DNA of 64,000 nt from Irpex lacteus (taxonomy: Eukaryota; Basidiomycota; Agaricomycetes; Polyporales; Irpicaceae), in contig MQVO02000027.1 of the NCBI GenBank assembly GCA_001986395.2, positions 124,001 through 188,000 on the forward strand, given 5' to 3'. The first letter of the stretch is position 1. Each line of letters starts with the position of its first letter. A program made the translations under genes and the position numbers. The notes under the pieces were generated by a model, which worked only from the letters and a program-made list of their open reading frames with translations, was not told the origin of the DNA and did not search any database. Below, in pieces: positions 42,386-53,156 of this stretch.

Positions 42386-43654
42386 TCACAACTTCGCCTT
42401 AACAGCAGGCGCACCCTCCTCAACCACAGGGTTCACCAACGATCCAATCCCACCGCCGACCCACACAGTGACAGAATCCCCGTTCTTGAGGTAAATCGGG
42501 GGCTTCTTGACGAAGCCGACGCCTTTGGGTGTGCCGGTCATGATGACGGAGCCCGGGAGGAGGGTGGTGCCTTGGGAGAGGAAGGCGATGGTTTGGCGGA
42601 CGGTGAAGAGTTGGTCGCTGGTGAGTGGAGGAGTGTTGTTAGTGATGTGTTGGGGAAGTGGGTGATGGGTGATGGGCTTACGCGGTGTTTCCGTCTTGGA
42701 GGGTTCGGCCGTTGACGATTGTCTTGAGGGCGACTTGTTGGGGGTCGGGGATGGCGGTTGCTGAGACGAGGACTGGGCCGAGGGGGGTCGAGTCGTCTGT
42801 ATGCATATGGTTCGTGAGAATAGCGTCATATATCCAGGTATACCTCGATTACGCACCGAAACCCTTTGAGAAACCCCATTGCGACACAGCAGTTTGGTGG
42901 TATCGGAACGACATCTACAACCCAAGTCCCCATCAGCAAAGAAAGTTAGCTTTACGGTGAAGAAGCACGTACGTCGTTGGCAGCGGTATACGCGAGCACA
43001 TAGTCCAGAGCGTCTGCCTCAGACACATCTTTGGCCGCTTTCCCGATGACGATCGTCAATTCGACTTCGTAGTCCGGGAGGTGCTTCTCTGGTGGCTGGA
43101 GAGCCTTGGGGATGGTGATCGGGGCGCCGGGTCCGATGAGGGCTTGAGGGGGCTTGTAGAAGAGGATGGGGTAGCTAGTAAAGGGCGTAATAAGTAAGTT
43201 TCGATATACTACTTCTGCGTTACACTAGACAGTGAGGACGTACGCAGGCTTCTGCATGTTGGCCTCTGCGGCGTGGTCGGCATAGTTCAAGCCGAGGCAT
43301 CGTACGACGCCGACTTCCTCGCGTGTGAGAGGCGAGAGGAGGTGCTTGACTGTGAGGACTCGGTTGGTCACTCGGGCGTTGGTGTCGAGGGCTGAGCCAA
43401 AGATCTCGTATGCCTTGATTGTTTGGTTCTTGGCGAAGGCGAGACCGACTTCAGTGATATAGCGTTAGTGCATGGGGGACAGCAGAGTGGCAGAGGTGGC
43501 TTACCATCTAGGTGTCTGTCGACTGGTTCACCGATGTGGATGAGAGAAGTCTCTGCTGCCACAAAGCGAATGAGGCGGGTCCATGACTGTTTTATTGTAA
43601 TGAGCTGCTGTCTGAGATGTTGAGGTGATGACTCACGGTCTTCAAGGGTGCCAT
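42386..43654 (-). CDS. Fumarylacetoacetate hydrolase family protein
   Basis: The start ATG (43652-43654) gives MAPLKT, spliced to SWTRLIRFVAAE. Family motifs: REEVGVVRCLGLNYADHAAE, PILFYKPPQALIGPGAPITI, the metal-binding LPDYEVELTIVIGKAAKDV (Glu-x-Glu pair), AYTAANDMSFRYHQ, SKGFDDSTPLGPVLVSATAI, GRTLQDGNTADQLFTVRQTI and LLPGSVIMTGTPKGVGFVKK, ending AVKAKL. This is the FAH/2-hydroxyhepta-2,4-diene-1,7-dioate isomerase superfamily, Mg-dependent C-C hydrolases or decarboxylases of aromatic and keto-acid breakdown. There are seven exons with short introns and an intact frame. Its start codon lies 132 bp from a transposon-like element, which therefore sits in or next to its promoter. The exact reaction is unknown. 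Confidence 0.9.
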
Positions 43655-43777
43655 GTCGTCGTGTTATGTGTCGAGTCCGCTGTGATGAACGACGGTGAGA
43701 GAGAAGAGAGCGACATTCTACGAGCGTGTCCGTAAGGCGTGGGTATACCGTTCAGCAGACGGAAGTTGTGCGGTTCA

Positions 43778-43785
43778 GCGGGCAG
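43778..43785. repeat. 8-bp target-site duplication, left (element 1)
   Basis: GCGGGCAG directly abuts the left inverted repeat and is repeated exactly at 44500-44507 after the right one. Confidence 0.85.
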
Positions 43786-44499
43786 TAGTGTTGCACACGG
43801 CTGGCTGATCAGCCGTCAGCCGGCCGAGCCGCGCCATTTTCAGCCGCGCCATAGCCGTGGATTTGGCTGATGGCTGGGAATGGCGTGGCTGGAGTGTGAC
43901 TGTGACTGCCAGCTGGCTTCAGCTGGCTCCAGCCACTTCGTGCTGCGTGACAACACACTGTCAGACTCTGAACATTTCTAGCACCGTCATGAGCAGTTAT
44001 AGTCTCACAAAAATTATTATATATGATTATTAAATGCACATACAACAATGCTGGAGTATTTTAGAGCATTATCGTGCGTGAGCGAGGCATATTCGTGCAG
44101 TCACTCGTACTCACAGCTCACAGCGCCATTGCGACTGACTGCAGGCGCTAACGGAATAAATCACGTCACACGCCGATATTAGGCGCCTTAGCGAAAACGT
44201 GAAGAAAAGCATATATTTCGCGTTGCCCCATTAGATAAAGCACGAGCATGTATTAGACACATGTATAGACTATTTTAATGTTATTCCAGTAGAAATTTGT
44301 GGCCTGTCTGAGCTGAGGGGCGTGCAAAGCGCAAAGCTCCCACCAGCCAGTGGCTGGAAACGGCTTGAGCCAAAGTCACGCCGTCAGCCAGCCATAGCCG
44401 ACCACCAGCCGATTGATGGCTCGGCCAGCCAGCCAATCACGGGCCTTCAGCCATCATCAGCCAGCCATAGCCAGCCATAGCCAGCCGTGTGCCACACTA
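43786..44499. mobile_element. Non-autonomous hAT-type inverted-repeat element (MITE 1), 714 bp
   Basis: The ends are 20-bp inverted repeats with one mismatch: TAGTGTTGCACACGGCTGGC at the left and, on the opposite strand at the right, TAGTGTGGCACACGGCTGGC. The element is flanked by identical 8-bp repeats (GCGGGCAG). An 8-bp duplication and TAGTG-type ends are hallmarks of the hAT superfamily. Inside each end, for about 150 bp, are many copies of GGCTGG/AGCCAGCC/AGCCATAGCC words in both orientations, as expected of subterminal transposase-binding repeats. The middle (about 43980-44330) is A/T-rich and non-coding. No transposase frame exists, so it would need to be moved by an enzyme encoded elsewhere. 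The near-perfect ends suggest a fairly recent insertion. Confidence 0.85.
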
Positions 44500-44507
44500 G
44501 CGGGCAG
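44500..44507. repeat. 8-bp target-site duplication, right (element 1)
   Basis: GCGGGCAG, identical to 43778-43785, immediately after the right inverted repeat. Confidence 0.85.
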
Positions 44508-44754
44508 CAGAGCGGAATGCCGACCCAATTATGTATCGGACCGCCATGCCGAAGTCACGCTCCCGCGCGATCACGTGAAGCACGCGTTTCGCTCCTCATA
44601 GGCGCGCATTGCTTGATCAGGAACGCCGGCGAGATGCACGCTCCGAGCAGGGCACGCGTTGTGCGCAAGTTCAACTTTGCACCTCTCCCCCATCCCCATC
44701 AGACCACTTCTCCCCCAAATTAGGCGACGCAGGTTGGACAAAGCAGCGAAGAGC

Positions 44755-46757
44755 ATGTCCACGAAAGATATCATCCAAGATGCACTCGACGATGTACGCG
44801 GCTTATCAATGCGATTGTTGTTTGGAGAATCTGGGATTGATCGCCACCTTTGTAGCTAGCTTCTACCAAGTCGTCCACAGCTCGTCAAGGCAGAGCGCTG
44901 GACAAGCTCGAACGACTGGTGGCTGAAATCTGTGTCACCGCAGGCACTGGCTCTACAGAAGCACTGCAGTCATTTGTTTCACTGCAAGACACCTTTGAAT
45001 GCAACGGTATGTCACCTTGAATGTGGCGTGGCCACTCAGAGTCGGAATCTCATGCCACGTGTAGTCCCTTTTCGACTACTTGTATGGATATCCAGCTGTC
45101 TCTCTGTACTATCCGTGTTGTCATCAAAGTCCTCTACGACCAGTAAGTGCTCTCTAACTCGCCGGGGTATGGTTCTGACATGTGGCCACAAGATCACGAC
45201 GCTGAACTCACAATCATCTCAACGCAAATTGCACAAGCCTTGTCCATCATACAAGGGACCGCACTCATACATGCTGGCAGCAAACGATACCTCGGCCGTC
45301 GGTACCCCTTAGAAGTACGTTTGGCGTGGCCATCGTGTCGCAATGTGGCTAACATATCCTTGTATAGGTACTAGTAGACCTATTTTACTCTTCCCGCCGA
45401 GCTCCGCCGGTCCCGACATCTGTCTCAACAAACCTCTCGGTCCCTTCGCCGACCTCAATGTACAGTAAACGATCAAAAGACTCGACAGCAACATCAATAC
45501 CACTCGCTAACATCGTCCTCGATACCCTCCTATGTATCCTTGTCGACGCACCCTCGGCTTTACGCGTCTTCGAAAGCGTGAACGGTGTACATACACTCGT
45601 CAAGATGTTCAAACGCGCCGCCACGCCTCGTGAAGTCAGGTAACTACTAATCCTCATTGTCACACGGTGCAATATCTCATGAGCATATTAGGATGAGATG
45701 TATCGAATTTCTGTATTTCTACCTCATGGACGAAAACCCTCTCAATCAACCCTCCCAAGACCTCCAAACCCACTCACACTCCCACTCCTCATCCATATCA
45801 TCAACCTCCGACATACCACAAATCCCCACCGCCCCAAACTCCCCCGTCCACACCCCCTCCCCACACCGCCACGGCTCCGCCCTCTCCGTCTCCCAAATGA
45901 GCGACTCCTCCGTCTCCTCCGTCGATTCCTACGTCACGTCCTCCACGTCTGCCTCCAACTCAACCAAAGCGACGTCCGTGTCCTCTCGGAGCTCTTCCCT
46001 CGCCCCGTCTCCCCACATCGTCGATCAAACTCAACATCAACAAAGACACGGACACGTACGTTCGGGCTCGGCACAACCACGCCCGCTGTCGCTTCTCCGC
46101 GCTGAAGAACAACTCAAACCTCTTAGTGCTAAGCACGTGCAAGCGAAATTGGGCGTGGGCACTCCAAGACAGCCGCCCTCCAACCCCAATCGCGAGAAAC
46201 TGCGACGCATCGACACTAATATGACTTCCTCTACCTCTACTTCTACGTCGGAAGTGGAACGTGACAACAGCACGGGTACAAGTCTCGCCGCCCGCCTCGA
46301 AGACCTCCACCTCGAGCTGCCGACACCCCGCCAACAACTCGCCCCCCGCCTCCAATCCAACAGTCTCAGTCAAATCACTCCTACGACGCCGAACCCTCAT
46401 GGCGCGAATGCGCAGAGGATGCTGGGTCATCGGCGTGCGCAGAGTACGATCGAAGTGAGCAGTACCAGCAGTTCGATGATGATGGGAATGGGGACGCCTG
46501 CGATGCTCAAGTCTCTCGCGCGCTCGACCTCACCGCCGATGAGTGCTGTGCCGCCTTCGCCTGCTGATAGTCTGATGGGTAGTAGGAGTGGACAGGGAGA
46601 AAGAGGGGAAAGGGGAGAAAGGGGAGATAGGACGATGCCGCCTCCCTCGGGAGTGAAGAGTATGGCGGAGAAGAAGGCGTTCCTGGGGACTATGCTTGGG
46701 AATGTGGACGCGCTTGTGGAGAGTATACAGAAGGCGGGGATTTTAGGGCTTATTTAG
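44755..46757 (+). CDS. cdc14: Cdc14-like septation initiation network protein (S. pombe Cdc14 type)
   Basis: This is the fission-yeast Cdc14 family (partner of the Sid1 kinase), not the CDC14 phosphatase. Exon 1 starts MSTKDIIQDALDDVRGLSMR. The next parts are ALDKLERLVAEICVTAGTGS, LQSFVSLQDTFECN, VPFRLLVWISSC, DAELTIISTQIAQALSIIQG, YLGRRYPLEVLVDLFYSSRR, IVLDTLLCILVDAPSALRVF, GVHTLVKMFKRA and RMRCIEFLYFYLMDE. A ~300-residue Ser/Pro-rich insert precedes the conserved C-terminus KKAFLGTMLGNVDALVESIQ. Exons: 44755-45006, 45065-45142, 45193-45314, 45368-45639, 45692-46757. In exon 1, near 44852-44858, the frame shifts by one base between IDRHLC and LASTKSSTARQGRALD; one added base restores it. Confidence 0.88.
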
Positions 46758-47225
46758 GCCTTTTTTTCAGGTAAATCCTCTCTCTTCCACCATTGTGTCT
46801 TTTGAGTATATCCATACCCGAACTTTCGTAAACGGACATTCTCATTCTCATTCACTCATTAATTATTATCAAGTGAGAGTCACACACAATCCACCTCCAT
46901 GTTTTATCTCCTCGTATGTTGTAAATGCTCTGTATGTCATCCAATCCTCACCGTCCTCCTCTCTTCTATTCACCCCATCTTGATCCCCCCTCCCTTCATA
47001 TGCCCATTCACATTCTTGTTGTTTTCATATCACCCAGCTAATCTTGCAAGATACCCTTTTCTTTTCCCGCGTTGTAGATAGACTAGTACTTATGTAGTCG
47101 TGGACGCCTTTTCTTGAACTTTGAGACTGGGAATGTGCAGCTGGCTGCGGCGTTCTTCCCAATTATTTATCGGCAGCCTGATTCCGCGAAGCTCAGCGCC
47201 AACGTTACTGCGGTTTGCAGAATGA
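46758..47225. other. 3' region of cdc14, intergenic
   Basis: T/C-rich sequence after the cdc14 stop, typical of a 3' UTR and terminator region. No gene is seen before the inverted-repeat element at 47234. Confidence 0.45.
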
Positions 47226-47233
47226 TATGGAAT
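47226..47233. repeat. 8-bp target-site duplication, left (element 2)
   Basis: TATGGAAT immediately precedes the left inverted repeat and recurs exactly at 47692-47699. Confidence 0.8.
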
Positions 47234-47691
47234 CAAGAGGGGGGCGCGATTCAAATCGGGCACACCGACCTCAGGGGGGGTACCCCCCCCTAATCGGTGG
47301 CAGGGGTCCATTCCGCGACTTTTGCCCATGTTTGCTCGAAACTTATGTTCCGTCTGCACAATCGCCCACAAAAATTTGAAGGCATGTGCCTGAATATAAT
47401 CTTAATCCCCATGTAATAAAATAATTGGGCAAGAGGACGGAATCTTGCATATATCGACGCAACAAAGGTGCTCATAGCGCACGTGAGGGATCCTCTTTTA
47501 GGACGGAGGGCAAGCAAGAGCAAACACTGACAGCCGAGCAGCGTCTGCGCCAGCGAGCTGGCCAATCATGTCGGTCGCAGAGATCAACAGAGCCGCTTAA
47601 TTTGGCAGGTGGGTGGGGGTACCCCCCCCCCTTCGAGGACCCCAAAACTTTCGGGGTTGGTGTCTCAAAACTTTTTTTCGCCCCCCTCTTG
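47234..47691. mobile_element. Short inverted-repeat element with 8-bp TSD (MITE 2), 458 bp
   Basis: The ends are perfect 13-bp inverted repeats, CAAGAGGGGGGCG on the left and its complement at 47679-47691. They are flanked by identical 8-bp repeats TATGGAAT. The inverted similarity continues imperfectly inward (ACACCGACC on the left, ACACCAACC on the right-end complement). Each end then carries a G-run/TACC-run palindrome: seven G, TA, seven C at 47274-47289, and GGGGGTACCCCC at 47615-47626. No protein is encoded. The 8-bp duplication again points to a hAT-like transposase, but the ends differ from element 1, so this is a separate family. The G/C homopolymer arms could form strong hairpins. 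Confidence 0.8.
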
Positions 47692-47699
47692 TATGGAAT
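47692..47699. repeat. 8-bp target-site duplication, right (element 2)
   Basis: TATGGAAT, identical to 47226-47233, follows the right inverted repeat directly. Confidence 0.8.
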
Positions 47700-48651
47700 C
47701 AACTTTTTTCGCGCATCCCGGCGTTTAGACCACATGATGTATTGATGGCACGTGCATGACGTCCCTCAAGCTCCGCCACTTATCTCAAGCTCGAAATATG
47801 GCGTAGTTGCGTCTTCGCTCAACTGTAATGAGGCTACTCATCACTGAATGATTCAATAGCATCCATGTATAATCTCAGATGAGTGAGAATCAAAATTTGT
47901 GCTTTAATACTTCAATGAGTGCGTAAAAGTAGGTATTTATTCCTCATCGAATCTTCGATATTCCCCGCAGTTGACAGTGTACTCATTAGACTACATTAAC
48001 CACTCGATTCTTCCAGGAATATAGCATATATTGAATGAAAGCACAATGAACAACATTTTACTAAGCTCATGCAGCTGCACACCAATACCTTCAGCTAACT
48101 CTTTCTGTGTGGCTACTGCAAGTGAAACTCCGACAGTCGCCATCTGCTGAAGCCGAGGTGATAGTCGGCGATCAGCGCCAAGATGCTCTTAACGCCCACG
48201 TAGCGCCGGGTGCGAAAAAAGTTGGATTCCATATCATTCTGCAAACCGCAGTAATCCTCTCGTTGGCTGCCACCACGACATTGGCTTATGGGTAAAGCCC
48301 TCTTCACACTATACCACACGCACAGCCTGCCTGTTTCACATCTGAACGATGAAAACCGTCGAGTACGTATACGAACGCCTTCGTAAGACTACTAACAATG
48401 GCGCCATGCATATATGCATATATATATGCACACTGGAATTGCTGCTCCTATTCGCTCTTCGCGTCCTCTTCACGTTCTATTCGCGTCCTATGGCAGTAAG
48501 ATACTTCCCAATTCCAAAATGGCTCACAAATCTCTTCATATATAAACGCTGCAGCCATATATAGGCTTCCATATCCTCCCTGCAAATTTGCGTTGAACCC
48601 TCCTCGGCCTCGAATACACCCCAGACACTCCAACTCAGTACTCAAGTACTC
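47700..48651. other. Intergenic upstream of the BTB cluster
   Basis: About 950 bp without a gene. An ATGCATATATATATGCAC-like alternating purine/pyrimidine stretch lies near 48410-48432. A TATA box is listed separately. Confidence 0.45.
48539..48546 (+). promoter_or_regulatory. TATA box of BTB gene 1
   Basis: TATATAAA lies about 106 bp upstream of the ATG at 48652. The assignment rests on consensus and position only. Confidence 0.4.
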
Positions 48652-49734
48652 ATGGCCCATCCAGTTGATATCGAACACGCGCTGTCGCAGCTGTTCACAT
48701 CTACCAGCAGCGCCAGTTCGATCTTAACTGCCGAATCGGATAGAACCGTAACATTGTCGGAGGCTCATGTCGTCGCGAGTGAGACTGGGAAGGCGATCGA
48801 TGATTCGTTCTACTTTCAGGACGCTTTCTTCGAGGTTGGTGTTGGCGTTGATCCTTGCGAGTACCTTGATTATGCAACGTTGTGCTCATATGTCGTATTC
48901 CAGGTGCAAAACACGATATTTAAAGTCCATAGGCACGAATTCGAGGAAAGCTCATCCGTCTTCAAGGACATGTTTGCCGTGGCGAAAGCGGACGTCACAG
49001 AGGGTCTAGTCCCGAACAATCCCATCCGACTAGACGATGTGTTGGTTGACGATTTCAAACAACTATTGAAAGTCATGTACCATATGTGAGTTTTTCATTG
49101 CCAAGCACTCTATACTCGAACACTAACATGCGAGCCACTGCCGCAGCCGCCCTGGACCCAACACTACCATTCATCCCGCATCTGTCATAGCGCCGTGCTC
49201 TAAATCGAGTACATCCAACAAACTGACTGCCAAGCAGTGGATGTCTGTCCTACACTTGTCTACTATGTGGCAAATGAATCAATATCGCCGCATCGCCATC
49301 AAGTGCTTATCATTACCCTCTGCGAAGTTAACACCGGAGTACAAGTTTTATCTGGCCATGAAGTTTCGGGTGAAACAGTGGTTCATACCCTCGCTAAACG
49401 AACTGGCACGGAGGGAGAAACCTATGGGCCTCAGTGAGCACAAATGGTTGGGCACGGAACGTATCTTGAAGCTATGCGAAGTGAGGGAAAGATTTCAACG
49501 AAGCGCAAATAGCCCCTTTGGTAAGCTTCCTTATGTTTACAACATGGCGAAGGCGGATAACTAACGAAATGTGTGTCATATATGATACATTGGAACTGGA
49601 TCACAGAGAAAGAAATCTGCCAGAGGATGGAGAATGCGTTCCTCGGCGCAAAGATGAAGACTGGAAGGCAACGTTATGATTTTACAAAGGACATCCAGGA
49701 GGTCTTCGCAAAGGAGATCGCGTGGTTTACTTGA
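48652..49734 (+). CDS. BTB/POZ domain protein 1 of a tandem triplet
   Basis: Four exons (48652-48834, 48904-49085, 49147-49520, 49607-49734) encode 288 residues. The N-terminal ~45 residues (MAHPVDIEHALSQLFTSTSS) are variable. The BTB core is DSFYFQDAFFE, then VQNTIFKVHRHEFEESSSVF, KDMFAVAKADVTEGLVPNNP and LDDVLVDDFKQLLKVMYH. A helical C-terminal half follows: WMSVLHLSTMWQMNQYRRIA, FRVKQWFIPSLNELARREKP, RILKLCEVRERFQ. The tail is YDFTKDIQEVFAKEIAWFT. The architecture is that of the large agaricomycete BTB family, whose roles are mostly unknown; BTB folds mediate dimerisation or cullin-3 binding. It lies next to two paralogues with identical intron positions. Confidence 0.88.
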
Positions 49735-50324
49735 GAAGTGGATTTGCGCGGTCACCCGTCACCTCGTAACGCACTTCAGATCGTTCCAGTATGCTGACCA
49801 CGGGCACTTGGCTGGTGCGTTTAGTAGTCGCGATGGCTGTCGCGGTGTGTCCATTGTCGTTCCGTGCGCTTAGTACGACTGGCCGCTCTTGCTGATCATT
49901 CTTTTCTGGCGGATGTCTTTCGAGATCAACACTCAACACCAGTCATTATCAAGTTTCCTATGTACGATCATCGTTTGTAGCGTCTCTCTGACAAATATAC
50001 TCATCGCCGTGGACCTCACTTTCCTAACAAGTGAGCTAACGCGGCGATCTGCAATCCTGAATCCGTATTTTTGGCAGATCACTATTATTTATCAAGGGCG
50101 AGGCAGCTGAACAAGCTCGTCGTCGTGGGACTGCGAACCACAAACATCTGACCTCATACGACAGCTGACATAGCTCGAGGTAGCAATTACAGTGATAATG
50201 AAAAGGTTCTCCGGCGGCCGCGGACCTGATGCATAGGTACTGATGCTACGCCTCTGACTATTTAGATCGGATGGACGACTGCTCTCGCTTTGCCCTTTCT
50301 CACAAGTTCAAGCTCACAGATATC
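49735..50324. other. Intergenic between BTB genes 1 and 2
   Basis: 590 bp with no gene. It should hold the promoter of BTB gene 2; no repeat or TATA box was noted with confidence. Confidence 0.4.
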
Positions 50325-51429
50325 ATGGCGGATCCAAGCGAGCTCGAGCACCGGCTGGCCCTGTTGGAGCTGTCAGAAGCCTCAGCCTCAACTGACACTA
50401 TAACACTATCGGCGGCCTTGGACTCGGAAAGGACTATAACGCTGTCAGAAGCACAAGGTGTAGCTCGCGATACAGGGAAGAAGATTGACGACTCGTTCTA
50501 CTTTCAGGATGCATTCTTCGAGGTTAGTGTCAGTATTTTTTGTGCTCTCTTGCTACAGTGTTTATCTTGCTCATACATCGCATAACAGGTGCAGAATACG
50601 ATCTTCAAGGTTCACAGACACGAGTTCGTAGATAACTCTCCAATCTTCCGAGATATGTTCGCTGTCGCAACGGCGGACGTTACAGAGGGCCTAGTTCCAG
50701 ATAACCCTATCCGATTGGACGGGATCTCTGTCAACGACTTCAGACAATTGATGAAGGTTATGTACTATGTGTAAGTTCGACGGCCGAATTGGAACGGTCA
50801 CACCACAAAGCTACCTACTAAATCGTTAACTAATTGCAACACTGGTTCACAGCCGCCCAGGAGACACCCCCAACCCGAAGACCTTGCTCAAATCATGTCA
50901 GGCCAGCTCTGCCAGTGCCGGAAAGCTCACCACAGCAGAATGGATTGCAGTGCTAAAACTCTCCACGATATGGCAAATGGACAGGTACCGGCGAGCCGCA
51001 ATTGTCTACCTCTCATCGTCCGCTGCGGACTTGCCTCCAGAGGAACGAGTCTGCTTGGCTATAAACTACCGAGTTAAAGTGTGGTTTATACCTGCGCTGA
51101 ATGCGTTGGCTCAGAGACGGAAACCGATCGGGCTTGAGGAGTGCAAGCTTGTGGGCGCGGAGTGTGTTCTGAAGCTGTGTCAAGTGAGAGAGAGGTTCCG
51201 ACATTGTGCCAACTGTACTGGTCTGGGTAAGTCCCCCTTTGTATCGTCTGAGGCTGCGTAACATAAGTCCCCCGAAACTCATCACCTGTCAGCGGATAAC
51301 GACCTTATTACTAGCCGACGCAGGAAGAGTGGTCTGCATGATGGAAAAGCGAGGCGGCAGAACTACGACTTTACGAAAGACATCAAGGAAGTGTTCGCTA
51401 AGGAGATTGCAAGGTTCCCTAGCGAGTAG
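50325..51429 (+). CDS. BTB/POZ domain protein 2 of a tandem triplet
   Basis: Exons 50325-50522, 50589-50770, 50853-51226 and 51293-51429 encode 296 residues. The start MADPSELEHRLALLELSEAS is chosen because it aligns with MAHPVDIEHAL of gene 1. An in-frame ATG also exists at 50271. The BTB core reads DSFYFQDAFFE, VQNTIFKVHRHEFVDNSPIF, RDMFAVATADVTEGLVPDNP and LDGISVNDFRQLMKVMYYV. The C-terminal half is WIAVLKLSTIWQMDRYRRAA, YRVKVWFIPALNALAQRRKP and CVLKLCQVRERFRHC, with the shared tail YDFTKDIKEVFAKEIARFPS. Exons 2 and 3 have the same lengths as in gene 1 (182 and 374 nt), showing duplication without indels there. Confidence 0.88.
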
Positions 51430-51989
51430 GCCCTAGGGTATAGCATTATCCAGACATGCACAGCTTTACTCGTGGAGACAATGCAGGAGAACAAAGCATC
51501 CCGAGTCTTATGGCGTCCTAAGCAGGTGTGCACTGGACGTATTGAAAGTACTGTCTGTACTATTTATCTCACTCTCACTCATTCTTTTGCACTGCTAACG
51601 ACTCAGATATGCCTTTCCATTACGGAGAGCTCTCGTCTCACAGCTGCCAGCGTGGCTCGAGCAATACGTGTTTTCATAGTAGATCTCAACACATGCACTG
51701 TAGTACTACTAGCTGACAGTGGCGCCTTCTGCACGGCTTTGTTGTATTCTTGACAGGTGCCCAGCATACGAGACAGCGACGAGATGGTTGTTCTGTGGTC
51801 ACGGACTGCACGCGGCCAACGTGGGCAGTACAACGGCCTCTCTGTCCGCGGAACCCTAATGTCTTTGCACTGGTCAATAGTATCATTTATAAGGGCGAAT
51901 GAACTGATCTTAACCATAGCATCCCTCTACTTTCTTCTCTCACAGAAGCTCGACTCCGCACAAACATCCCAAGAGACAGAAGAGCATCC
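51430..51989. other. Intergenic between BTB genes 2 and 3
   Basis: 560 bp with no gene. It should contain the promoter of BTB gene 3. Confidence 0.4.
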
Positions 51990-52955
51990 ATGTCAAACAG
52001 TACCGCTAGCTCAAGCTCGGAATCCAGGGTAGTCAAGAAGATTGACGAGTCCTTTTACTTCCAAGATGCATATGCATACTTCGAGGTAGGCACCGAAGAT
52101 AAACTACTGGAAGGCGACCTTTCCCTCTCATGCCATCCAAATAGGTACAGAACACTATCTTCAAAGTCCACCGACACAGATTCGAAATCAACTCGCCCGT
52201 TTTCCGCGACATGTTCTCTACGGCAAAGGCAGACGTCACAAAGGGCCTGGTTGCCGACAACGCAATAAAGCTTGACGGAGTCTCCGCAGACAACTTTCGA
52301 CAACTGTTGAATGTCATGTTCTCCTCGTGAGTCATCCCTGCTCGAAATCAACGCGGTCAGCCCTATCTCACAATCAAGCAACCCACCTCACTACATATTT
52401 TAGAAAGTCACAGCAGAAACCTGGATCGAATATAGAGAGGGTCTCTAGCGAGCTGACAACCGTACAATGGGTCTCTGTTCTCAAGCTCTCAACGATGTGG
52501 CGAATGAGCAAATACCGAAGCATAGCCATCGCCCATCTGTCTTCGGTTCCCTTGTCATCCGCGGAGCGCGTTTATCTCGCCATGACATACCAAGTGCAAG
52601 AGTGGTTCGTGGATGGGCTGAGTGCTTTGGCGCAGAGGGAGAAACCGATGGGCCTCGATGATTATGAGCTGTTGGGCGCGGAGTGTGTGTTGAAGGTGTG
52701 TCAGGTGAGGGAGAGGTTTCAACATTGTGCGAGTTGTATGTGTCTCAGTGAGTGCTTGCATTGTTACGCATCTGAGAGTACCAGCTGAATGTGCCTTGTG
52801 GTATGCCAGCGGATGCCGATAGCTCTCAACGCAGGAGAAGTGTGGCACATAATGCCAGAAGGGTGAAACGACACAATTATGACTACATTCCGGACATTCG
52901 TGAGATCTTTGCAAAGGAGATCGCGAGTCTGGCTAAGGGTAGAGCGATATGTTAG
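51990..52955 (+). CDS. BTB/POZ domain protein 3 of a tandem triplet
   Basis: Exons 51990-52085, 52145-52326, 52404-52747 and 52810-52955 encode 255 residues. The N-terminus is short (MSNSTASSSSESRVVKKIDE) and lacks the ~30 residues before the BTB domain seen in the paralogues. The core is ESFYFQDAYAYFE, VQNTIFKVHRHRFEINSPVF, RDMFSTAKADVTKGLVADNA and LDGVSADNFRQLLNVMFS. The C-terminal half (WVSVLKLSTMWRMSKYRSIA; YQVQEWFVDGLSALAQREKP; CVLKVCQVRERFQHC) and the tail YDYIPDIREIFAKEIASLAK match. Exon 2 again is 182 nt. It is the most divergent member of the triplet but intact. Confidence 0.87.
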
Positions 52956-53156
52956 TCTGTGACTACGCGTACGATGTGAGATATTTAATATACCCAGCAA
53001 TCATCGGCTCCCTGTAAAAATGAGTTTCTATCTGTTCAATCCCAAATGCATTACGGAACGCTACCACAAGCCAAAGATAGCATAGAAAGAATAGTCGTGA
53101 ATAGGTCATAACAATGGATAATGGACGTCACCAAGAGACTCGTTAACCCAAACGGA

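Noticed and set aside
44400..44490. Tandem CCAGCCATAG units taken alone as a microsatellite or CRISPR-like array
   Set aside because: They are subterminal repeats of the inverted-repeat element 43786-44499. Spacing is irregular with no unique spacers, and the genome is eukaryotic.
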